A stretch of DNA of 64,000 bases from Acanthamoeba sp. SK_2022b. Taxonomy: Eukaryota > Discosea > Longamoebia > Acanthamoebidae. The position numbers and the translations under genes are program-made. This document shows, piece after piece, positions 36,909 through 47,266 of the stretch. The stretch is taken from assembly GCA_027943245.1 (NCBI GenBank), contig JANDJZ010001754.1, positions 169,179 to 233,178 of the forward strand, written 5' to 3'. The first letter of the stretch is position 1. Every line of letters begins with the position of its first letter. Under the pieces are notes generated by a model, which made no database searches, was not told the DNA's origin, and saw only the letters and a program-made list of their open reading frames with translations.

Positions 36909-37577
36909 ATGAAACGGACAAAAAACATCAACCAAGAGACGTTCCGCAAATCCTGGCGCAGCTACCGTGTCGCGCCCGTGGCTTTGGCGATCAGCGCTGT
37001 CTTTATGCTGGCCGGCTGCGAGAAGAGCGATGAAACGGTCTCCCTGTATCAGAATGCCGATGACTGTTCGCGCGCCAATCCTTCGATGAGCGAGCAGTGC
37101 ACCACCGCCTACAACAGCGCCCTGAAAGAAGCGGCGAAAACCGCACCGAAATATGCTACCCGCGAAGACTGCGTCGCCGAGTTCGGCGAAGCGCAGTGCA
37201 CCCAGGCGCCGGCTCCGGCGCAGGCCGGCATGGCGGCGGAATCGCAAAGCAGCGGCAGCTTCTGGATGCCGCTGATGGCGGGCTACATGATGGGTCGCCT
37301 GATGGGCGGCTCCGGTTTCGCGCAGCAGCCACTGTTCACCTCCAAGAACGCCGCCAGCCCGGCGAACGGCAAGTTTGTCGACGCCAGCGGCAAGAGCTAC
37401 GGCCCGGCCACCGCCGGCGGCCGCACCATGACGGTGCCGAAAACCGCCATGGCGCCGAAGCCTGCGGTCACCAACACCGTGACCCGCGGCGGCTTCGGCG
37501 AGACCGTGGCCAAGCAGACCAGCATGCAGCGCAGCAGCGCCGCCTCCAACTCCGGCTCTCGCAGCATGGGCGGTTGA
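36909..37577 (+). CDS. ygiB: DUF1190 lipoprotein-like protein YgiB
   Basis: 222 residues; E. coli YgiB is 223. An N-terminal hydrophobic segment ends in a lipobox-like LAGC, then the conserved [38 protein letters not shown] and a Gly/Ser/Ala-rich C-terminus. Function is unknown. The ATG at 36909 matches the family start MKRTK; the frame from 36891 adds six codons without a better ribosome site. ygiC follows three bases later, so the pair is coupled. Confidence 0.92.
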   Translation: MKRTKNINQETFRKSWRSYRVAPVALAISAVFMLAGCEKSDETVSLYQNADDCSRANPSMSEQCTTAYNSALKEAAKTAPKYATREDCVAEFGEAQCTQAPAPAQAGMAAESQSSGSFWMPLMAGYMMGRLMGGSGFAQQPLFTSKNAASPANGKFVDASGKSYGPATAGGRTMTVPKTAMAPKPAVTNTVTRGGFGETVAKQTSMQRSSAASNSGSRSMGG

Positions 37578-37580
37578 TGC

Positions 37581-38741
37581 ATGAAACGTATTGCTATTAC
37601 CGAGCGCCCGGACTGGCGTGAAAAAGCGACCGAGTTCGGGTTCCGTTTCCACACCATGTACGGCGAGCCCTACTGGTGTGAAGACGCCTATTACCAGTTC
37701 ACGCTGGCGCAGATTGAAGAGATCGAAAGCGCCACCGCGGAGCTGCACCAGATGTGCCTGCAGGTGGTAGAAAAAGTGGTCGGCAGCGACGAGCTGATGG
37801 CCAAGTTCTGCATCCCGAAACACACCTGGGAGTTCGTGCGCAGCTCCTGGCGCACCCACCAGCCGTCGCTGTACTCGCGTCTCGATCTGGCCTACGACGG
37901 CGTCAACCCGCCGAAGCTGCTGGAAAACAACGCCGATACGCCAACCTCGCTGTATGAGGCGGCCTTCTTCCAGTGGCTGTGGCTGGAAGACCAGATCAAC
38001 GCCGGCAAGCTGGATCCGGAGTCGGATCAGTACAACAGCCTGCAGGAGAAGCTGATCGAGCGTTTCGCCGATCTGAAAGCGCATCACGGTTTTGGCCTGT
38101 TGCACCTGGCCTGCTGCCAGGACAGCGAAGAAGATCGCGGCACGGTGCAATATCTGCAGGACTGCGCGCAGGAAGCCGGTCTGCCGACCGAGTTTCTGTT
38201 CATGGAAGAGATTGGCCTCGGCGAGAAAGGCCAGTTTACCGATCTGCAGGATCAGGTGATTGGTAACCTGTTCAAGCTCTACCCGTGGGAATTCATGCTG
38301 CGCGAGATGTTCTCTACCAAGCTCGAAGACGCCGGCGTGCGCTGGCTGGAGCCGGCCTGGAAGAGCATCATCTCCAACAAGGCGCTGCTGCCGCTGCTGT
38401 GGGAAATGTTCCCGAACCACCCGAATCTGTTGCCGGCTTATTTCGCGCAAGACGATCATCCGCCGATGGATCATTACGTCACCAAGCCGCTGTTCTCACG
38501 CGAAGGCGCCAATATCCAGATCGTCGAAAACGGTCAGGAAGTGGCGCGCGTCGATGGGCCATACGGCGAAGAGGGCATGATCGTGCAGCAGTTCCATCCG
38601 CTGCCGAAGTTCGAAGACAGCTACACGTTGATCGGCAGCTGGCTGGTGAACGATCAACCTTGCGGCATCGGTCTGCGCGAAGATCGCGAACTGATCACGC
38701 AGGATCTGTCGCGCTTCTATCCGCACACCATTCTCGGCTGA
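37581..38741 (+). CDS. ygiC: Glutathionylspermidine-synthase-like ATP-grasp protein YgiC
   Basis: 386 residues, equal to E. coli YgiC. It belongs to the ATP-grasp ligase family of the synthetase half of Gsp synthetase/amidase, so it probably forms an amide bond between a carboxylate and an amine, but the substrate is not established. Key stretches are [30 protein letters not shown], and [11 protein letters not shown], which carries an ATP-binding Lys. It is coupled to ygiB and followed by a terminator. Confidence 0.93.
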   Translation: MKRIAITERPDWREKATEFGFRFHTMYGEPYWCEDAYYQFTLAQIEEIESATAELHQMCLQVVEKVVGSDELMAKFCIPKHTWEFVRSSWRTHQPSLYSRLDLAYDGVNPPKLLENNADTPTSLYEAAFFQWLWLEDQINAGKLDPESDQYNSLQEKLIERFADLKAHHGFGLLHLACCQDSEEDRGTVQYLQDCAQEAGLPTEFLFMEEIGLGEKGQFTDLQDQVIGNLFKLYPWEFMLREMFSTKLEDAGVRWLEPAWKSIISNKALLPLLWEMFPNHPNLLPAYFAQDDHPPMDHYVTKPLFSREGANIQIVENGQEVARVDGPYGEEGMIVQQFHPLPKFEDSYTLIGSWLVNDQPCGIGLREDRELITQDLSRFYPHTILG

Positions 38742-38757
38742 TCGCTCCGCCGAAGAC

Positions 38758-38788
38758 AAAAACGCCAGTCTCTGACTGGCGTTTTTTC
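38758..38788. terminator. Bidirectional terminator between ygiC and ygiD
   Basis: AAAAACGCCAGTC-TCT-GACTGGCGTTTTTT, a perfect 13-base repeat with runs of A and T on the two sides, in the convergent gap. Confidence 0.9.
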
Positions 38789-38789
38789 T

Positions 38790-39572
38790 TTAGCCTACCT
38801 GCACCGACAGCATGCTCAGCGCTCCCATTTCGATACCGTCGATCGGCACGCTGATGGCCTCTTTTCCATCCCAACCGCCAAGCACGTACAGCAACGGCAG
38901 ATAGTGTTCCGGCGTCGGATTCGACAGCGCCGCCCCCTCATGGCGCATGAAATCCACCAGCGGATGGTTATCGCCCCGATAACGCAGGTTATCGCGGACA
39001 AAGTTATTGAACGATTCCGCCCACGGGTAGGCGCTGGTATCGCCCTGCCACTTCACCATGCGCAGGTTGTGCACCACGTTGCCGCTGGCGACAATCATCA
39101 CCCCCTCATCGCGCAGCGCAGCGAGTTTACGGCCCAGTTCATAGTGATTGGCCGCCGGCTGCGTGCCGTCGACGCTGAGCTGCACCACCGGGATGTCGGC
39201 ATTGGGATACATCTTGATCAAGACGCCCCAGGTGCCGTGATCCAGCCCCCACTCGCCCAGATCGGCCGTTACCGGCACCGGCGCCAGCATGTGCTGCAGC
39301 TGCGCAGCCAGCGCGGGAGAGCCCGGCGCCGGATAACGGGTATCGAACAGCGCCTGCGGGAACCCGCCGAAGTCGTGAATGGTTTTGGGTTTTTCCATCG
39401 CGGTAACCGCAGTGCCGCGGGTATACCAATGTGCGGAAACCGCCACGATCGCCTTCGGGCGCGGCAATGACTCACCCAACGCACGCCATGCCCGGGTGTA
39501 ACGATTGTCTTCCAGCACGTTCATCGGGCTACCGTGGCCAAGAAACAGTGCAGGCATACGAGAGGTGTTCAT
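38790..39572 (-). CDS. ygiD: 4,5-DOPA-extradiol-dioxygenase-like protein YgiD
   Basis: 260 residues of the class III extradiol dioxygenase (LigB) family; E. coli YgiD is about 262 and has DOPA 4,5-dioxygenase activity. Metal ligands are in LFLGHGSPMNVL, SAHWYTRGTAVT and the ASGNVVHNLRM region. The ATG is at 39572. It is monocistronic, ended by the terminator shared with ygiC. Confidence 0.92.
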   Translation of the reverse strand: MNTSRMPALFLGHGSPMNVLEDNRYTRAWRALGESLPRPKAIVAVSAHWYTRGTAVTAMEKPKTIHDFGGFPQALFDTRYPAPGSPALAAQLQHMLAPVPVTADLGEWGLDHGTWGVLIKMYPNADIPVVQLSVDGTQPAANHYELGRKLAALRDEGVMIVASGNVVHNLRMVKWQGDTSAYPWAESFNNFVRDNLRYRGDNHPLVDFMRHEGAALSNPTPEHYLPLLYVLGGWDGKEAISVPIDGIEMGALSMLSVQVG

Positions 39573-39894
39573 AGGGAGATCCTTAGTTCAAATTGTGCTA
39601 TGCCGCTACATTACGCGCTTTGCCGCACCAACACAGCCGGATAACCGTGATGAAGATATTCAATAAATTTGAATTAAAAACGGAGGGATGCGCCGGCAGA
39701 CAGAAAGATAAAAAATTTATATATTTCAATAGATTAATAACAAACATGAATGTCATGGCATTACTGCCACACAGATCCAATTTGTGAACAATTTATGTAT
39801 TTTTTGTTAACACAATCTATACACTCCTCCTCTGCCGACGGGTGCCGACAGCCCCGCCGCGCAATGGGAATTACGTCTCACCAAGGAGGAATTC
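39573..39894. other. AT-rich gap upstream of alkaline phosphatase
   Basis: 322 bases between ygiD and the phosphatase. The middle (about 39640-39840) is markedly AT-rich compared with its surroundings. It contains TGGCATTACTGCCA, an inverted repeat near 39755, and a perfect AAGGAGG ribosome site at the right end. Two ~60-codon frames cross it but have no family resemblance. The shift in composition suggests a promoter acquired with the phosphatase gene. Confidence 0.5.
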
Positions 39895-41427
39895 ATGTTC
39901 AGACTCACACTGGCAACCCGCCTGGCGCTTTCCATGTCCTTATTCGCCGGCTGGACGGCAACCGCCGGCACAGCGGACAACGCGCAGCTGACGCAGCGCG
40001 AAGACCCTTACTTCCTTCAGGCGCAAGCTCAGCTGCAACAGCGGCTGAAACAGACGCCAAACACCAACCGCGCCAAAAACGTCATTCTGGTGGTCGGCGA
40101 CGGCATGGGGTTTTCCACCGTGACCGCCGCCCGCATTTTTGAAGGGCAGCAGCGCGGCGTGGACGGCGAATCCAACGTGCTGGCCTGGGAGGCCTTCCCC
40201 TATCTGGCGGCGGCCAAAACCTACTCCGCCGACGCCCAAATCACCGACTCCGCGCCCAGCGCTGTGGCGATGACTACCGGCGTCAAAACCATCAACGATC
40301 TGATGGGCCTCAACCATACGGCGACCCTCAACAATTGCGAGGACCAGCAAACCAAGGCCGTCACCACGCTGTGGGAGATGGCCGCAACGCTCGGCATGTC
40401 CACCGGCGCCGTGACGACCGCGACCATCACCCACGCCACGCCGGGCGCGACCTATGCCCATATCGCCAACCGCGATTGGGAATCCGACGCAAAAATGCCG
40501 GCAGCGGCCCTGGCCGCAGGCTGCCGCGACATCGCGCGCCAACTGGTGGAAATGAAGTACGGCAACGGCCTCAACGTGGCAATGGGCGGCGGGCGCGCCA
40601 ACTTCCTGCCCGACAGCGTGAGCGATCCGGAATACCCCGGCAAGACAGGCGCCAGAAAGGATGGCCGCGATCTGACGCAGGCCTGGCTACAACGCTATGG
40701 CGAGCGAGGGCAATACGTATGGAATCAGGCGCAGTTCGACAAAATCGAGCCGGGTAAGATCGACCACCTGTTGGCCCTGTTTGAGCCGTCGCACATGAAC
40801 TTCGAGCACGATCGGCGGCAAGACGCGGCGGGAGAACCTTCGCTGGCGGAAATGACCGGCAAGGCCATCGATATTCTGGCCAAGAATCCCGAGGGCTACC
40901 TGCTGTTGGTGGAGGGTGGACGCATCGATCACGGCAGCCATAGCGGTAACGCCTACCGCACGCTGAGCGACGCGGTCGCCCTGAACGAAGCGGTGAAAAC
41001 CATCGTCAATAAAGTCGATCTGAACGACACGCTGGTGGTGGTGACCGGCGATCACAGCCACACACTCACCATCGCCGGCTATGCCAAGCGGGGTAATCCT
41101 ATCCTCGGTATTTCCGTGGGGGTCAACGGCAAACCGCTGCTGGGCAGCGACGGCAAGCCTTACACCACCGTCGGCTTCGCCAATGGCCCCGGCGGCACGA
41201 TCCCACTGGCCGAACGCCCGGCATTGACCATGGAGCAGGCCACCGCGCCCGACTTTATTCAGCCGGCGCTGGTCCCGCTGAAAAGCGAGACCCACGGCGG
41301 GGAAGATCTCGGCATCTACGCCATCGGCCCCTGGGCCCATCTGTTCCAGGGCACGGTGGAGGAGAATTACACCTTCCACGTGATGAATTACGCCAGCCGC
41401 ATCGGCGAACGCCTGTCAGAACGGTAG
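39895..41427 (+). CDS. Secreted alkaline phosphatase, animal/marine-type active site
   Basis: 510 residues with a signal peptide (about 1-24) for the periplasm. It has the PhoA superfamily motifs: metal Asp in ILVVGDGMGFS, nucleophilic Ser in ITDSAPSAVAMTTG, and metal sites in LVEGGRIDHGSHSG and VVVTGDHSHTL. It differs from E. coli PhoA in having THATPGATYAH and SETHGGEDLGIYAIGPWAHL, histidine-bearing forms typical of animal and Vibrio/marine alkaline phosphatases. It has only two cysteines in the mature part. E. coli has zupT at this place. It is flanked by a terminator and AT-rich upstream DNA, so it is probably an insertion. No correctly spaced Pho box was found. Confidence 0.92.
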   Translation: MFRLTLATRLALSMSLFAGWTATAGTADNAQLTQREDPYFLQAQAQLQQRLKQTPNTNRAKNVILVVGDGMGFSTVTAARIFEGQQRGVDGESNVLAWEAFPYLAAAKTYSADAQITDSAPSAVAMTTGVKTINDLMGLNHTATLNNCEDQQTKAVTTLWEMAATLGMSTGAVTTATITHATPGATYAHIANRDWESDAKMPAAALAAGCRDIARQLVEMKYGNGLNVAMGGGRANFLPDSVSDPEYPGKTGARKDGRDLTQAWLQRYGERGQYVWNQAQFDKIEPGKIDHLLALFEPSHMNFEHDRRQDAAGEPSLAEMTGKAIDILAKNPEGYLLLVEGGRIDHGSHSGNAYRTLSDAVALNEAVKTIVNKVDLNDTLVVVTGDHSHTLTIAGYAKRGNPILGISVGVNGKPLLGSDGKPYTTVGFANGPGGTIPLAERPALTMEQATAPDFIQPALVPLKSETHGGEDLGIYAIGPWAHLFQGTVEENYTFHVMNYASRIGERLSER

Positions 41428-41431
41428 ATAC

Positions 41432-41458
41432 AAAAAAGCCGCGTTACGCGGCTTTTTT
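41432..41458. terminator. Bidirectional terminator between phosphatase gene and ribB
   Basis: AAAAAAGCCGCG-TTA-CGCGGCTTTTTT, a perfect 12-base repeat between convergent genes. Confidence 0.92.
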
Positions 41459-41479
41459 ATCGTTGAAAGCGGCCGGCTA

Positions 41480-42133
41480 TCAGCTGGCTTTTTTCTCGTG
41501 CGCCTGGCGGTAGGCCACCAGATCTTCGATGGTCAGCACCACCATGTCGTGCTGTTTGGCGAAGGCGATCACTTCCGGCGCGTGCGCCATGCTGCCATCG
41601 TCGTTGGTCAGTTCACACAGCACGCCGGCAGGTTTGAAACCGGCCATGGAAACCAGATCGATGGTCGCTTCGGTGTGGCCGCGACGGCTCAGCACGCCGC
41701 CCGGCTGCGCGCGCAGCGGGAACACGTGGCCCGGACGGTTCAGGTCGCTCGGCTTGGCGCTGTCTGCCACCGCCGCACGGATGGTGGTCAGGCGATCGGA
41801 AGCCGAAACCCCGGTGGTCACGCCCTGCGCCGCTTCAATGGTCACGGTGAAGGCGGTCTGGAATTGGCTGGAGTTGTTGGTCACCATCATCGGCAGCTCA
41901 AGCTGCTGACGGCGTTCTTCGGTGATGCACAGGCACACGATACCGCTGCCGTGGCGAATGGTCAGTGCCATCTGCTCAACGGTCATGGTTTCCGCGGCGA
42001 AGATCATGTCACCTTCGTTTTCACGGTTTTCATCATCGAGCACCATTACGCCGCGCCCGTTGCGCAGTGCGTCAATCGCGCGTTCAACGCGTTCTGTCGG
42101 CGTGCCGAAGTCTGAAAGTAGCGTCTGATTCAT
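41480..42133 (-). CDS. ribB: 3,4-dihydroxy-2-butanone-4-phosphate synthase RibB
   Basis: 217 residues, exactly the E. coli length. It converts ribulose-5-phosphate to formate and the four-carbon precursor of the riboflavin xylene ring. The acidic active-site loop is [16 protein letters not shown]; the other site is [14 protein letters not shown]. The start is ATG 42133; the frame to 42148 lies in the leader. Controlled by the FMN riboswitch upstream. Confidence 0.96.
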   Translation of the reverse strand: MNQTLLSDFGTPTERVERAIDALRNGRGVMVLDDENRENEGDMIFAAETMTVEQMALTIRHGSGIVCLCITEERRQQLELPMMVTNNSSQFQTAFTVTIEAAQGVTTGVSASDRLTTIRAAVADSAKPSDLNRPGHVFPLRAQPGGVLSRRGHTEATIDLVSMAGFKPAGVLCELTNDDGSMAHAPEVIAFAKQHDMVVLTIEDLVAYRQAHEKKAS

Positions 42134-42243
42134 GGTAAAAAACCTCATTAAAAATTATGGATTACCAGAACCAGGGCGATCTTGAGGAGTAGCTAGCAAT
42201 AGCTAAAAAAATAACGCAAGCGGGCGCAAACCCGGCAGATACC

Positions 42244-42403
42244 GTTACTCTCTCCCATCCGGACTATAACCGTCGGCCCCGGAATTACACCGGATCTGCT
42301 GACCTCTAACCGGCCCTGACAGGCTGGCTGAGCGCTCGCGGGCTTTCACCGTAGAAGGTGATTTACCGCCGGTGGGGACTTTCACCCCGCCCTGAGAATA
42401 AGC
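42244..42403 (-). ncRNA. FMN riboswitch (RFN element) in the ribB leader
   Basis: On the minus strand the element begins with TTATTCTCAGGGCGGGGTG and contains the conserved AAAGTCCCCACCGGCGGT, GAAAGCCCGCGAGCG, GGTCAGCAGATCCGGTG and CCGACGGTTATAGTCCGG blocks, ending in GGATGGGAGAGAG. This is the full six-helix FMN-binding core. A run of seven T (minus strand) lies downstream before ribB. FMN binding is expected to lower ribB expression. Confidence 0.96.
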
Positions 42404-42409
42404 AGGATG

Positions 42410-42438
42410 ACTATAACGCTAATGGGTAGGCAGGGCAA
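42410..42438 (-). promoter_or_regulatory. ribB promoter
   Basis: On the minus strand TTGCCC (42433-42438), 17-bp spacer, TATAGT (42410-42415). Transcription would start about seven bases later, right at the first base of the riboswitch. Confidence 0.7.
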
Positions 42439-42548
42439 TTGGCAAAAGCACAATTCGGCCACGCACGGCGAATGCGCTTAATGGTTTATCCGGCGGGCAA
42501 CTCGCATTACACTAAGCGGCAGCTATTAAACTCTGAAAGGGATACGCC

Positions 42549-42824
42549 ATGATTGACCCGAAAAAAATCGAACAAATCGCACGCCAGGTTCATGAGTCCA
42601 TGCCTAAAGGCGTTCGTGAATTCGGGGAAGACGTTGAGAAAAAAATCCGTCAGGTCCTGCAGTCGCAGCTGACCCGCCTGGATTTGGTTAACCGCGAAGA
42701 GTTCGACGTACAGACTCAGGTGCTGTTGCGCACCCGCGAGAAGCTGGCGCTGTTGGAACAGCGCATGGCCGAGCTGGAAAGCAAACTGAGCGCGACACCG
42801 GCCGCCAAACAGGAAGACGAATAA
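42549..42824 (+). CDS. ubiK: Ubiquinone biosynthesis accessory factor UbiK (YqiC)
   Basis: 91 residues; E. coli YqiC/UbiK is 96. It is a membrane-fusogenic coiled-coil protein that helps the UbiI/J complex make ubiquinone aerobically. An N-terminal amphipathic stretch ([19 protein letters not shown]) is followed by a long coiled coil ([30 protein letters not shown]). AAAGGGAT precedes the ATG. Divergent from ribB. Confidence 0.93.
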   Translation: MIDPKKIEQIARQVHESMPKGVREFGEDVEKKIRQVLQSQLTRLDLVNREEFDVQTQVLLRTREKLALLEQRMAELESKLSATPAAKQEDE

Positions 42825-42832
42825 TTCCCGCC

Positions 42833-42862
42833 AAGGGCGCGCACCGCGCGCCCTTGTTCTTT
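42833..42862. terminator. Terminator between ubiK and hldE
   Basis: AAGGGCGCGC-ACC-GCGCGCCCTT followed by GTTCTTT, just after the ubiK stop in the convergent gap. Confidence 0.75.
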
Positions 42863-42875
42863 AGGTCGCCCGGCG

Positions 42876-44306
42876 TTAGCCGCGCCCGTCTTTGATCGCT
42901 TTGATGATGTTGGTGGTCGACAGCCCGTCTTCAAAGTTCAGCACTTTGACATCGCCGCCGTTGGCCCACACTTCCGCACTGCCGGCAATCTCTTCCGGTT
43001 TGTAATCACCGCCTTTCACCAGCAGATCCGGCAGAATGTCGGCGATCAAGCGCTGCGGCGTATCCTCTTCGAACGGCACTACCCAATCCACCGCTTCCAG
43101 CGCGCCCAGCACGATCATGCGGTTCTCCAACGCGTTGACCGGGCGTGTTTCCCCTTTCAGGCGCTTGGTCGAGGCGTCGCTGTTCACCGCCACGATCAGG
43201 CGATCGCCCAGCTTGCGGGCGTTGGCCAGATAAGAGACGTGGCCGGCATGCAGAATGTCGAAGATGCCGTTGGTCATCACCACTTTCTCGCCGCGCTGGC
43301 GCGCCTGCGCCACGGCGTGTTTCAACTGCGCTTCGGTCATCACGCCAAAGCCGGTTTCGGCCCGGCCGCGCACCGCGTTTTCCAGCTCGATGGGCGACAC
43401 GGTGGAAGTACCGAGCTTGCCCACCACCACGCCGGCGGCGGCGTTGGCCAGGAAACAGGACTCTTCCAGCGAATTGCCGGCGGCCAGCGAGGCGGCCAGC
43501 ACGCCGATCACGGTGTCGCCGGCGCCGGTCACATCAAACACTTCCTGCGCCTGGGTCGGCAGGTGCAGCGGCTCAACGCCAGGCTGCAGCAGCGTCATGC
43601 CGTGTTCGGAACGGGTGACCAACAGCGCCGACAGCTCGAAATCCGCCACCAGCTTCATGCCGCGTTCCACCAGTTCCGCCTCATCCTTGCAGTGGCCCAC
43701 CACCGCTTCGAACTCGGACAGGTTCGGCGTCAGCAGCGTCGCGCCGCGATAGCGCTCGAAGTCAGAGCCTTTCGGATCGATCAGCACCGGCACCTTGGCG
43801 GCGCGCGCCAGTTGGATCATGCCCTGCACCTGGCTGAGCGCGCCCTTGGCGTAATCGGACAGCACCAGCGCGCCAATCTGCGGCAGCGCCTGCTGAATGC
43901 GCTCCAGCATCGGCTGCGGATCGACGTTGGAGAAGCCTTCTTCGAAGTCGAGACGGATCAGTTGCTGGTTGCGCGACAGCACGCGCAGCTTGGTGATGGT
44001 CGGATGGGTCGGCACCGAGACGAAGTCGCAGCGCACATTGACTTCATTCAGCTTGGCGCTCAGCGCCCGCGCCGCATCGTCGATGCCGGTCAGGCCCACC
44101 AGACGGGAAGTGGCACCCAGCGAAGCGATGTTCATCGCCACGTTAGCCGCGCCGCCGGGACGCTCTTCGATGGTATCGACCTTGACCACCGGCACCGGGG
44201 CTTCCGGTGAAATGCGGCTGGTCGGCCCGTACCAATAGCGATCCAACATGACGTCACCGACCACCAGCACACCGGCGCGGCGAAAATCAGGCAGCGTAAC
44301 TTTCAT
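42876..44306 (-). CDS. hldE: Bifunctional heptose kinase/adenylyltransferase HldE
   Basis: 476 residues; E. coli HldE is 477. The N-terminal ribokinase-type domain (about 1-318), with [15 protein letters not shown] and [20 protein letters not shown], phosphorylates heptose-7-phosphate. The C-terminal nucleotidyltransferase domain (about 340-476), with [16 protein letters not shown], makes ADP-heptose for the lipopolysaccharide inner core. It is the third gene of ygiF-glnE-hldE, 77 bp after glnE. Confidence 0.97.
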   Translation of the reverse strand: MKVTLPDFRRAGVLVVGDVMLDRYWYGPTSRISPEAPVPVVKVDTIEERPGGAANVAMNIASLGATSRLVGLTGIDDAARALSAKLNEVNVRCDFVSVPTHPTITKLRVLSRNQQLIRLDFEEGFSNVDPQPMLERIQQALPQIGALVLSDYAKGALSQVQGMIQLARAAKVPVLIDPKGSDFERYRGATLLTPNLSEFEAVVGHCKDEAELVERGMKLVADFELSALLVTRSEHGMTLLQPGVEPLHLPTQAQEVFDVTGAGDTVIGVLAASLAAGNSLEESCFLANAAAGVVVGKLGTSTVSPIELENAVRGRAETGFGVMTEAQLKHAVAQARQRGEKVVMTNGIFDILHAGHVSYLANARKLGDRLIVAVNSDASTKRLKGETRPVNALENRMIVLGALEAVDWVVPFEEDTPQRLIADILPDLLVKGGDYKPEEIAGSAEVWANGGDVKVLNFEDGLSTTNIIKAIKDGRG

Positions 44307-44383
44307 CCGATAACTCCAAAAAAGTACAAAATTTTAGTGGCGCAGATATTACCACAGACCGCCGGAATACCCGCAAAAAGGTA

Positions 44384-47221
44384 TTAATCCAGCCATTTGG
44401 CCCAGCTGGCGCGCACCTGCTCGCGCTCGGCGGCGAACAGCCCGCTGCCGACCTTGCCGGAATGCTCCTGCAGCGCCAGATGGTGGATCTCGTCGCGCAT
44501 GGTGACATAGGCCTGGGTCAGCGCGCGCGCCTCCTCTTCCGGCATGATGTCGTAATTGGCCATCAGCTCGAAGATGCGCACGTTGTCCGACCAACGCGTC
44601 AGCCGAGGTTCACCCGGCGCATAGCGTAAGACCAGATATTGGGCGATAAATTCGATGTCGGTAATGCCGCCCTCATCGGTTTTGATATCAAACAGATCGC
44701 GCTGCTTGTTGCCGAGATGGTTGCGCATCTTTTCACGCATCTCGCGCACTTCGCGCTTCAGGATCTCCGCATCGCGCGTTTTGCACAGGATCTCGCGCCG
44801 GATCGTGTCGAACTGCTGATGCAGCGCCGGGTCGCCATGCACGATGCGCGCGCGCACCAGGGCCTGATGTTCCCAGGTCCAGGCTTCGTTTTGCTGGTAA
44901 TCGGCGAACGCCTCGACGGTGCTGACCAGCATCCCCGCAGCGCCGGAAGGCCGCAGGCGCGCGTCCACCTCATACAGAATGCCGGAGGAGGTGCGGGTGC
45001 TGAACAGATGCATCACCCGCTGCGCCAGCCGCAGGTAGAACTGACGGCCGTCGATGCAGCGATCGCCGTCGGTCATCACCTCCGGCGGGCAATCCAGCAG
45101 GAATACCAGATCGAGATCGGAACTGTAACCCAGCTCCCAGCCGCCCAGCTTGCCGTAGCCGATCACCGCAAAGCCGCGCCCTTCGCGCTCCTGCAGATGG
45201 GTCGGTTGGCCGTAGCGCGCCACCATGTCGCTCCAGGCCTGCTGCACCACCGCGTCGATGATCGCCTCCGCCAGATAAGTCAGGTGGTCGCTCACTTTCA
45301 TCACCGGCAGCGCGCCGGCGATATCCGCCGCGGCGATGCGCAGCTGCTGCGCCTGCTTGAACTGGCGCAGCGCCTCCAGCTTTTGCTCTTCGTCGTCTTC
45401 CGGCACCCGCAGCAGGTACTGGCGCAGCTCGCTGCGGTAGGCGTCCAGCGCCACCGGCTGATACAGCGTGGCCGGATCCAGCAGTTCGTCCAGCAACAGC
45501 GGGTAGCGCGACAGCTGGTTGGCAACCATCGGCGACGCGGCGCACAGGCGGATCAGATGGCTGAGCGCCGCGTGATACTCCACCAGCAGCTCGAGGTAGG
45601 TGGTGCGGGTGACGATGCTGAGCAGCAGCTGCGCCAGCCGCACCAGCGCGGTCGGCGCGTCCTGGCGCGGGCACACCTCAGCCAGCAGACGCGGCATCAG
45701 TTGATCGAGCACGTCGCGGCCACGCGGGCCGATGGTGCGTTTGTCGACGTCGTGGCGGAAATCGGCGATGGTGCGCAGCATCTGTCGGCGCCCCTCTTCG
45801 TCCAGGTGCGGCGTCAGCGGCGCCAGCTCGTTTTCCTCCAGCGCGTCCTGCCACAGGCTGTGGTAGTGCTGATAGTCGGGATCTTCGCCGACATCCGGGC
45901 TATCGTCGCCGATCAGGTCATCGAACACCGCCCGCACCGCCTGCATGTGCAACTCCAGCGTCGCCATCAGCGCCGGCCAATCCGCCAGCCCCATGCCGTA
46001 GGCCAGCCGCGCCTGATCGAGCGCATCCTGCGGCAGCGTCTGGGTTTGCTGATCGCCGATCGCCTGCAGCAGATTCTCCAGCCGCCGCAGGAACAGGTAG
46101 GCGGCGCTCAGCGCCCGCACCTGCTCGGCCTCCAGCAGCCCCAGTTCACCCACCGCCTGCAGCGTCGGCAGCAGCGAACGCCCCTGCAGCGCCGGCTCGC
46201 GGCCGCCGCGGATCAGCTGGAATACCTGGGTGATGAATTCGATTTCGCGAATGCCGCCGGCACCCAGCTTGATGTTGTCCTTCAGGCCGCGACGCCGCAC
46301 TTCACGGGCGATCATGCCCTTCATGTTGCGCAGCGACTGGATGACGCTGAAATCGATATAGCGGCGGAACACGAACGGCCGCAGCGTTTTGCGCAGCTCC
46401 TGGCTGTAGGCGTCTTCCGCGCCGCCCATCAGGCGCGCCTTCACCATCGCATAGCGCTCCCAGTCGCGCCCCTGCTCCTGATAGTAATCTTCCAGCGCCG
46501 CAAAGCTCATCACCAATGGGCCGCTGTCGCCGAACGGCCGCAGCCGCATGTCGACGCGATAGACGAAGCCGTCAATGGTCTGCTGATCCAGCGCCTTGAT
46601 CAGCCGCTGGCCGAGGCGGGTGAAGAACTGGGCATTGTCCAGCTCGCGCCGCCCGCCCTGAGTCTGGCCGTTTTCCGGGTAGGCGAAGATCAGATCGATA
46701 TCCGACGAGAAATTCAGCTCGCCGCCGCCCAGCTTGCCCATGCCGAGGATCAGCAGCGGCTGCGGTTCACCGGCGGCGTTGCACGGCGTGCCCCACTCGC
46801 GGCAACAGGTTTGGTACAGCCAGTCGCGCGCGCTGACGATCAGCGTTTCCGCCAATCCGCTCAGCTGCAGCAACGTTTCTTCGGTCGAACACAGCCCCTG
46901 AGCCTGCGCCCAGGCGATGCGCACCAGCGTTTCACGGCGAAACAGACGCAGCGTGCGCATCAGCTGCGCCTCATCGCGCACCTCTTCCAGCTCGTCCTGC
47001 AGCCAGGCGGCATAGTGTTGCCACTCGCCGGGCGCCGGTGGTTGTTCGCGCAGCGTCGCCAGCCAGGCCGGCTGGGCAAGCAGCGCGTCGCTGACGAAGT
47101 CGCTCGACGCCAGCACCCACTGCTCCTGTTCGCTAAAGGCGCTGTCCGCGCCGTGAACTTCCTGAAAACGCTGCACAACCTGCTGTGCCTGAGCCTGTAA
47201 CGCGGCTGAAAGTGGCGACAT
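44384..47221 (-). CDS. glnE: Glutamine synthetase adenylyltransferase/deadenylase GlnE
   Basis: 945 residues; E. coli GlnE is 946. Two nucleotidyltransferase domains are present. The N-terminal one (deadenylylase) has [20 protein letters not shown] and the C-terminal one (adenylyltransferase) has [20 protein letters not shown], each with the paired catalytic Asp. The regulatory region between responds to PII. GlnE switches glutamine synthetase off in nitrogen plenty. ATG 47221; ygiF lies 45 bp upstream. Confidence 0.97.
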   Translation of the reverse strand: MSPLSAALQAQAQQVVQRFQEVHGADSAFSEQEQWVLASSDFVSDALLAQPAWLATLREQPPAPGEWQHYAAWLQDELEEVRDEAQLMRTLRLFRRETLVRIAWAQAQGLCSTEETLLQLSGLAETLIVSARDWLYQTCCREWGTPCNAAGEPQPLLILGMGKLGGGELNFSSDIDLIFAYPENGQTQGGRRELDNAQFFTRLGQRLIKALDQQTIDGFVYRVDMRLRPFGDSGPLVMSFAALEDYYQEQGRDWERYAMVKARLMGGAEDAYSQELRKTLRPFVFRRYIDFSVIQSLRNMKGMIAREVRRRGLKDNIKLGAGGIREIEFITQVFQLIRGGREPALQGRSLLPTLQAVGELGLLEAEQVRALSAAYLFLRRLENLLQAIGDQQTQTLPQDALDQARLAYGMGLADWPALMATLELHMQAVRAVFDDLIGDDSPDVGEDPDYQHYHSLWQDALEENELAPLTPHLDEEGRRQMLRTIADFRHDVDKRTIGPRGRDVLDQLMPRLLAEVCPRQDAPTALVRLAQLLLSIVTRTTYLELLVEYHAALSHLIRLCAASPMVANQLSRYPLLLDELLDPATLYQPVALDAYRSELRQYLLRVPEDDEEQKLEALRQFKQAQQLRIAAADIAGALPVMKVSDHLTYLAEAIIDAVVQQAWSDMVARYGQPTHLQEREGRGFAVIGYGKLGGWELGYSSDLDLVFLLDCPPEVMTDGDRCIDGRQFYLRLAQRVMHLFSTRTSSGILYEVDARLRPSGAAGMLVSTVEAFADYQQNEAWTWEHQALVRARIVHGDPALHQQFDTIRREILCKTRDAEILKREVREMREKMRNHLGNKQRDLFDIKTDEGGITDIEFIAQYLVLRYAPGEPRLTRWSDNVRIFELMANYDIMPEEEARALTQAYVTMRDEIHHLALQEHSGKVGSGLFAAEREQVRASWAKWLD

Positions 47222-47266
47222 AGTGTATGACCCGTTCTGCGGCCCACGGCTGGCGGGCCGGCTTGA

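Noticed and set aside
39750..39770. Pho-box-like ATGTCAT...CTGCCAC upstream of the alkaline phosphatase
   Set aside because: The two half-sites are 14 bp apart instead of the 11-bp period of PhoB sites, so it does not fit.
39593..39787. Short overlapping frames on both strands in the AT-rich gap before the phosphatase
   Set aside because: Both lack ribosome sites and family motifs; AT-rich promoter DNA explains them.
44639..47200. 853-codon frame antisense to glnE
   Set aside because: Same composition bias and no recognisable domain; glnE on the other strand is unmistakable.
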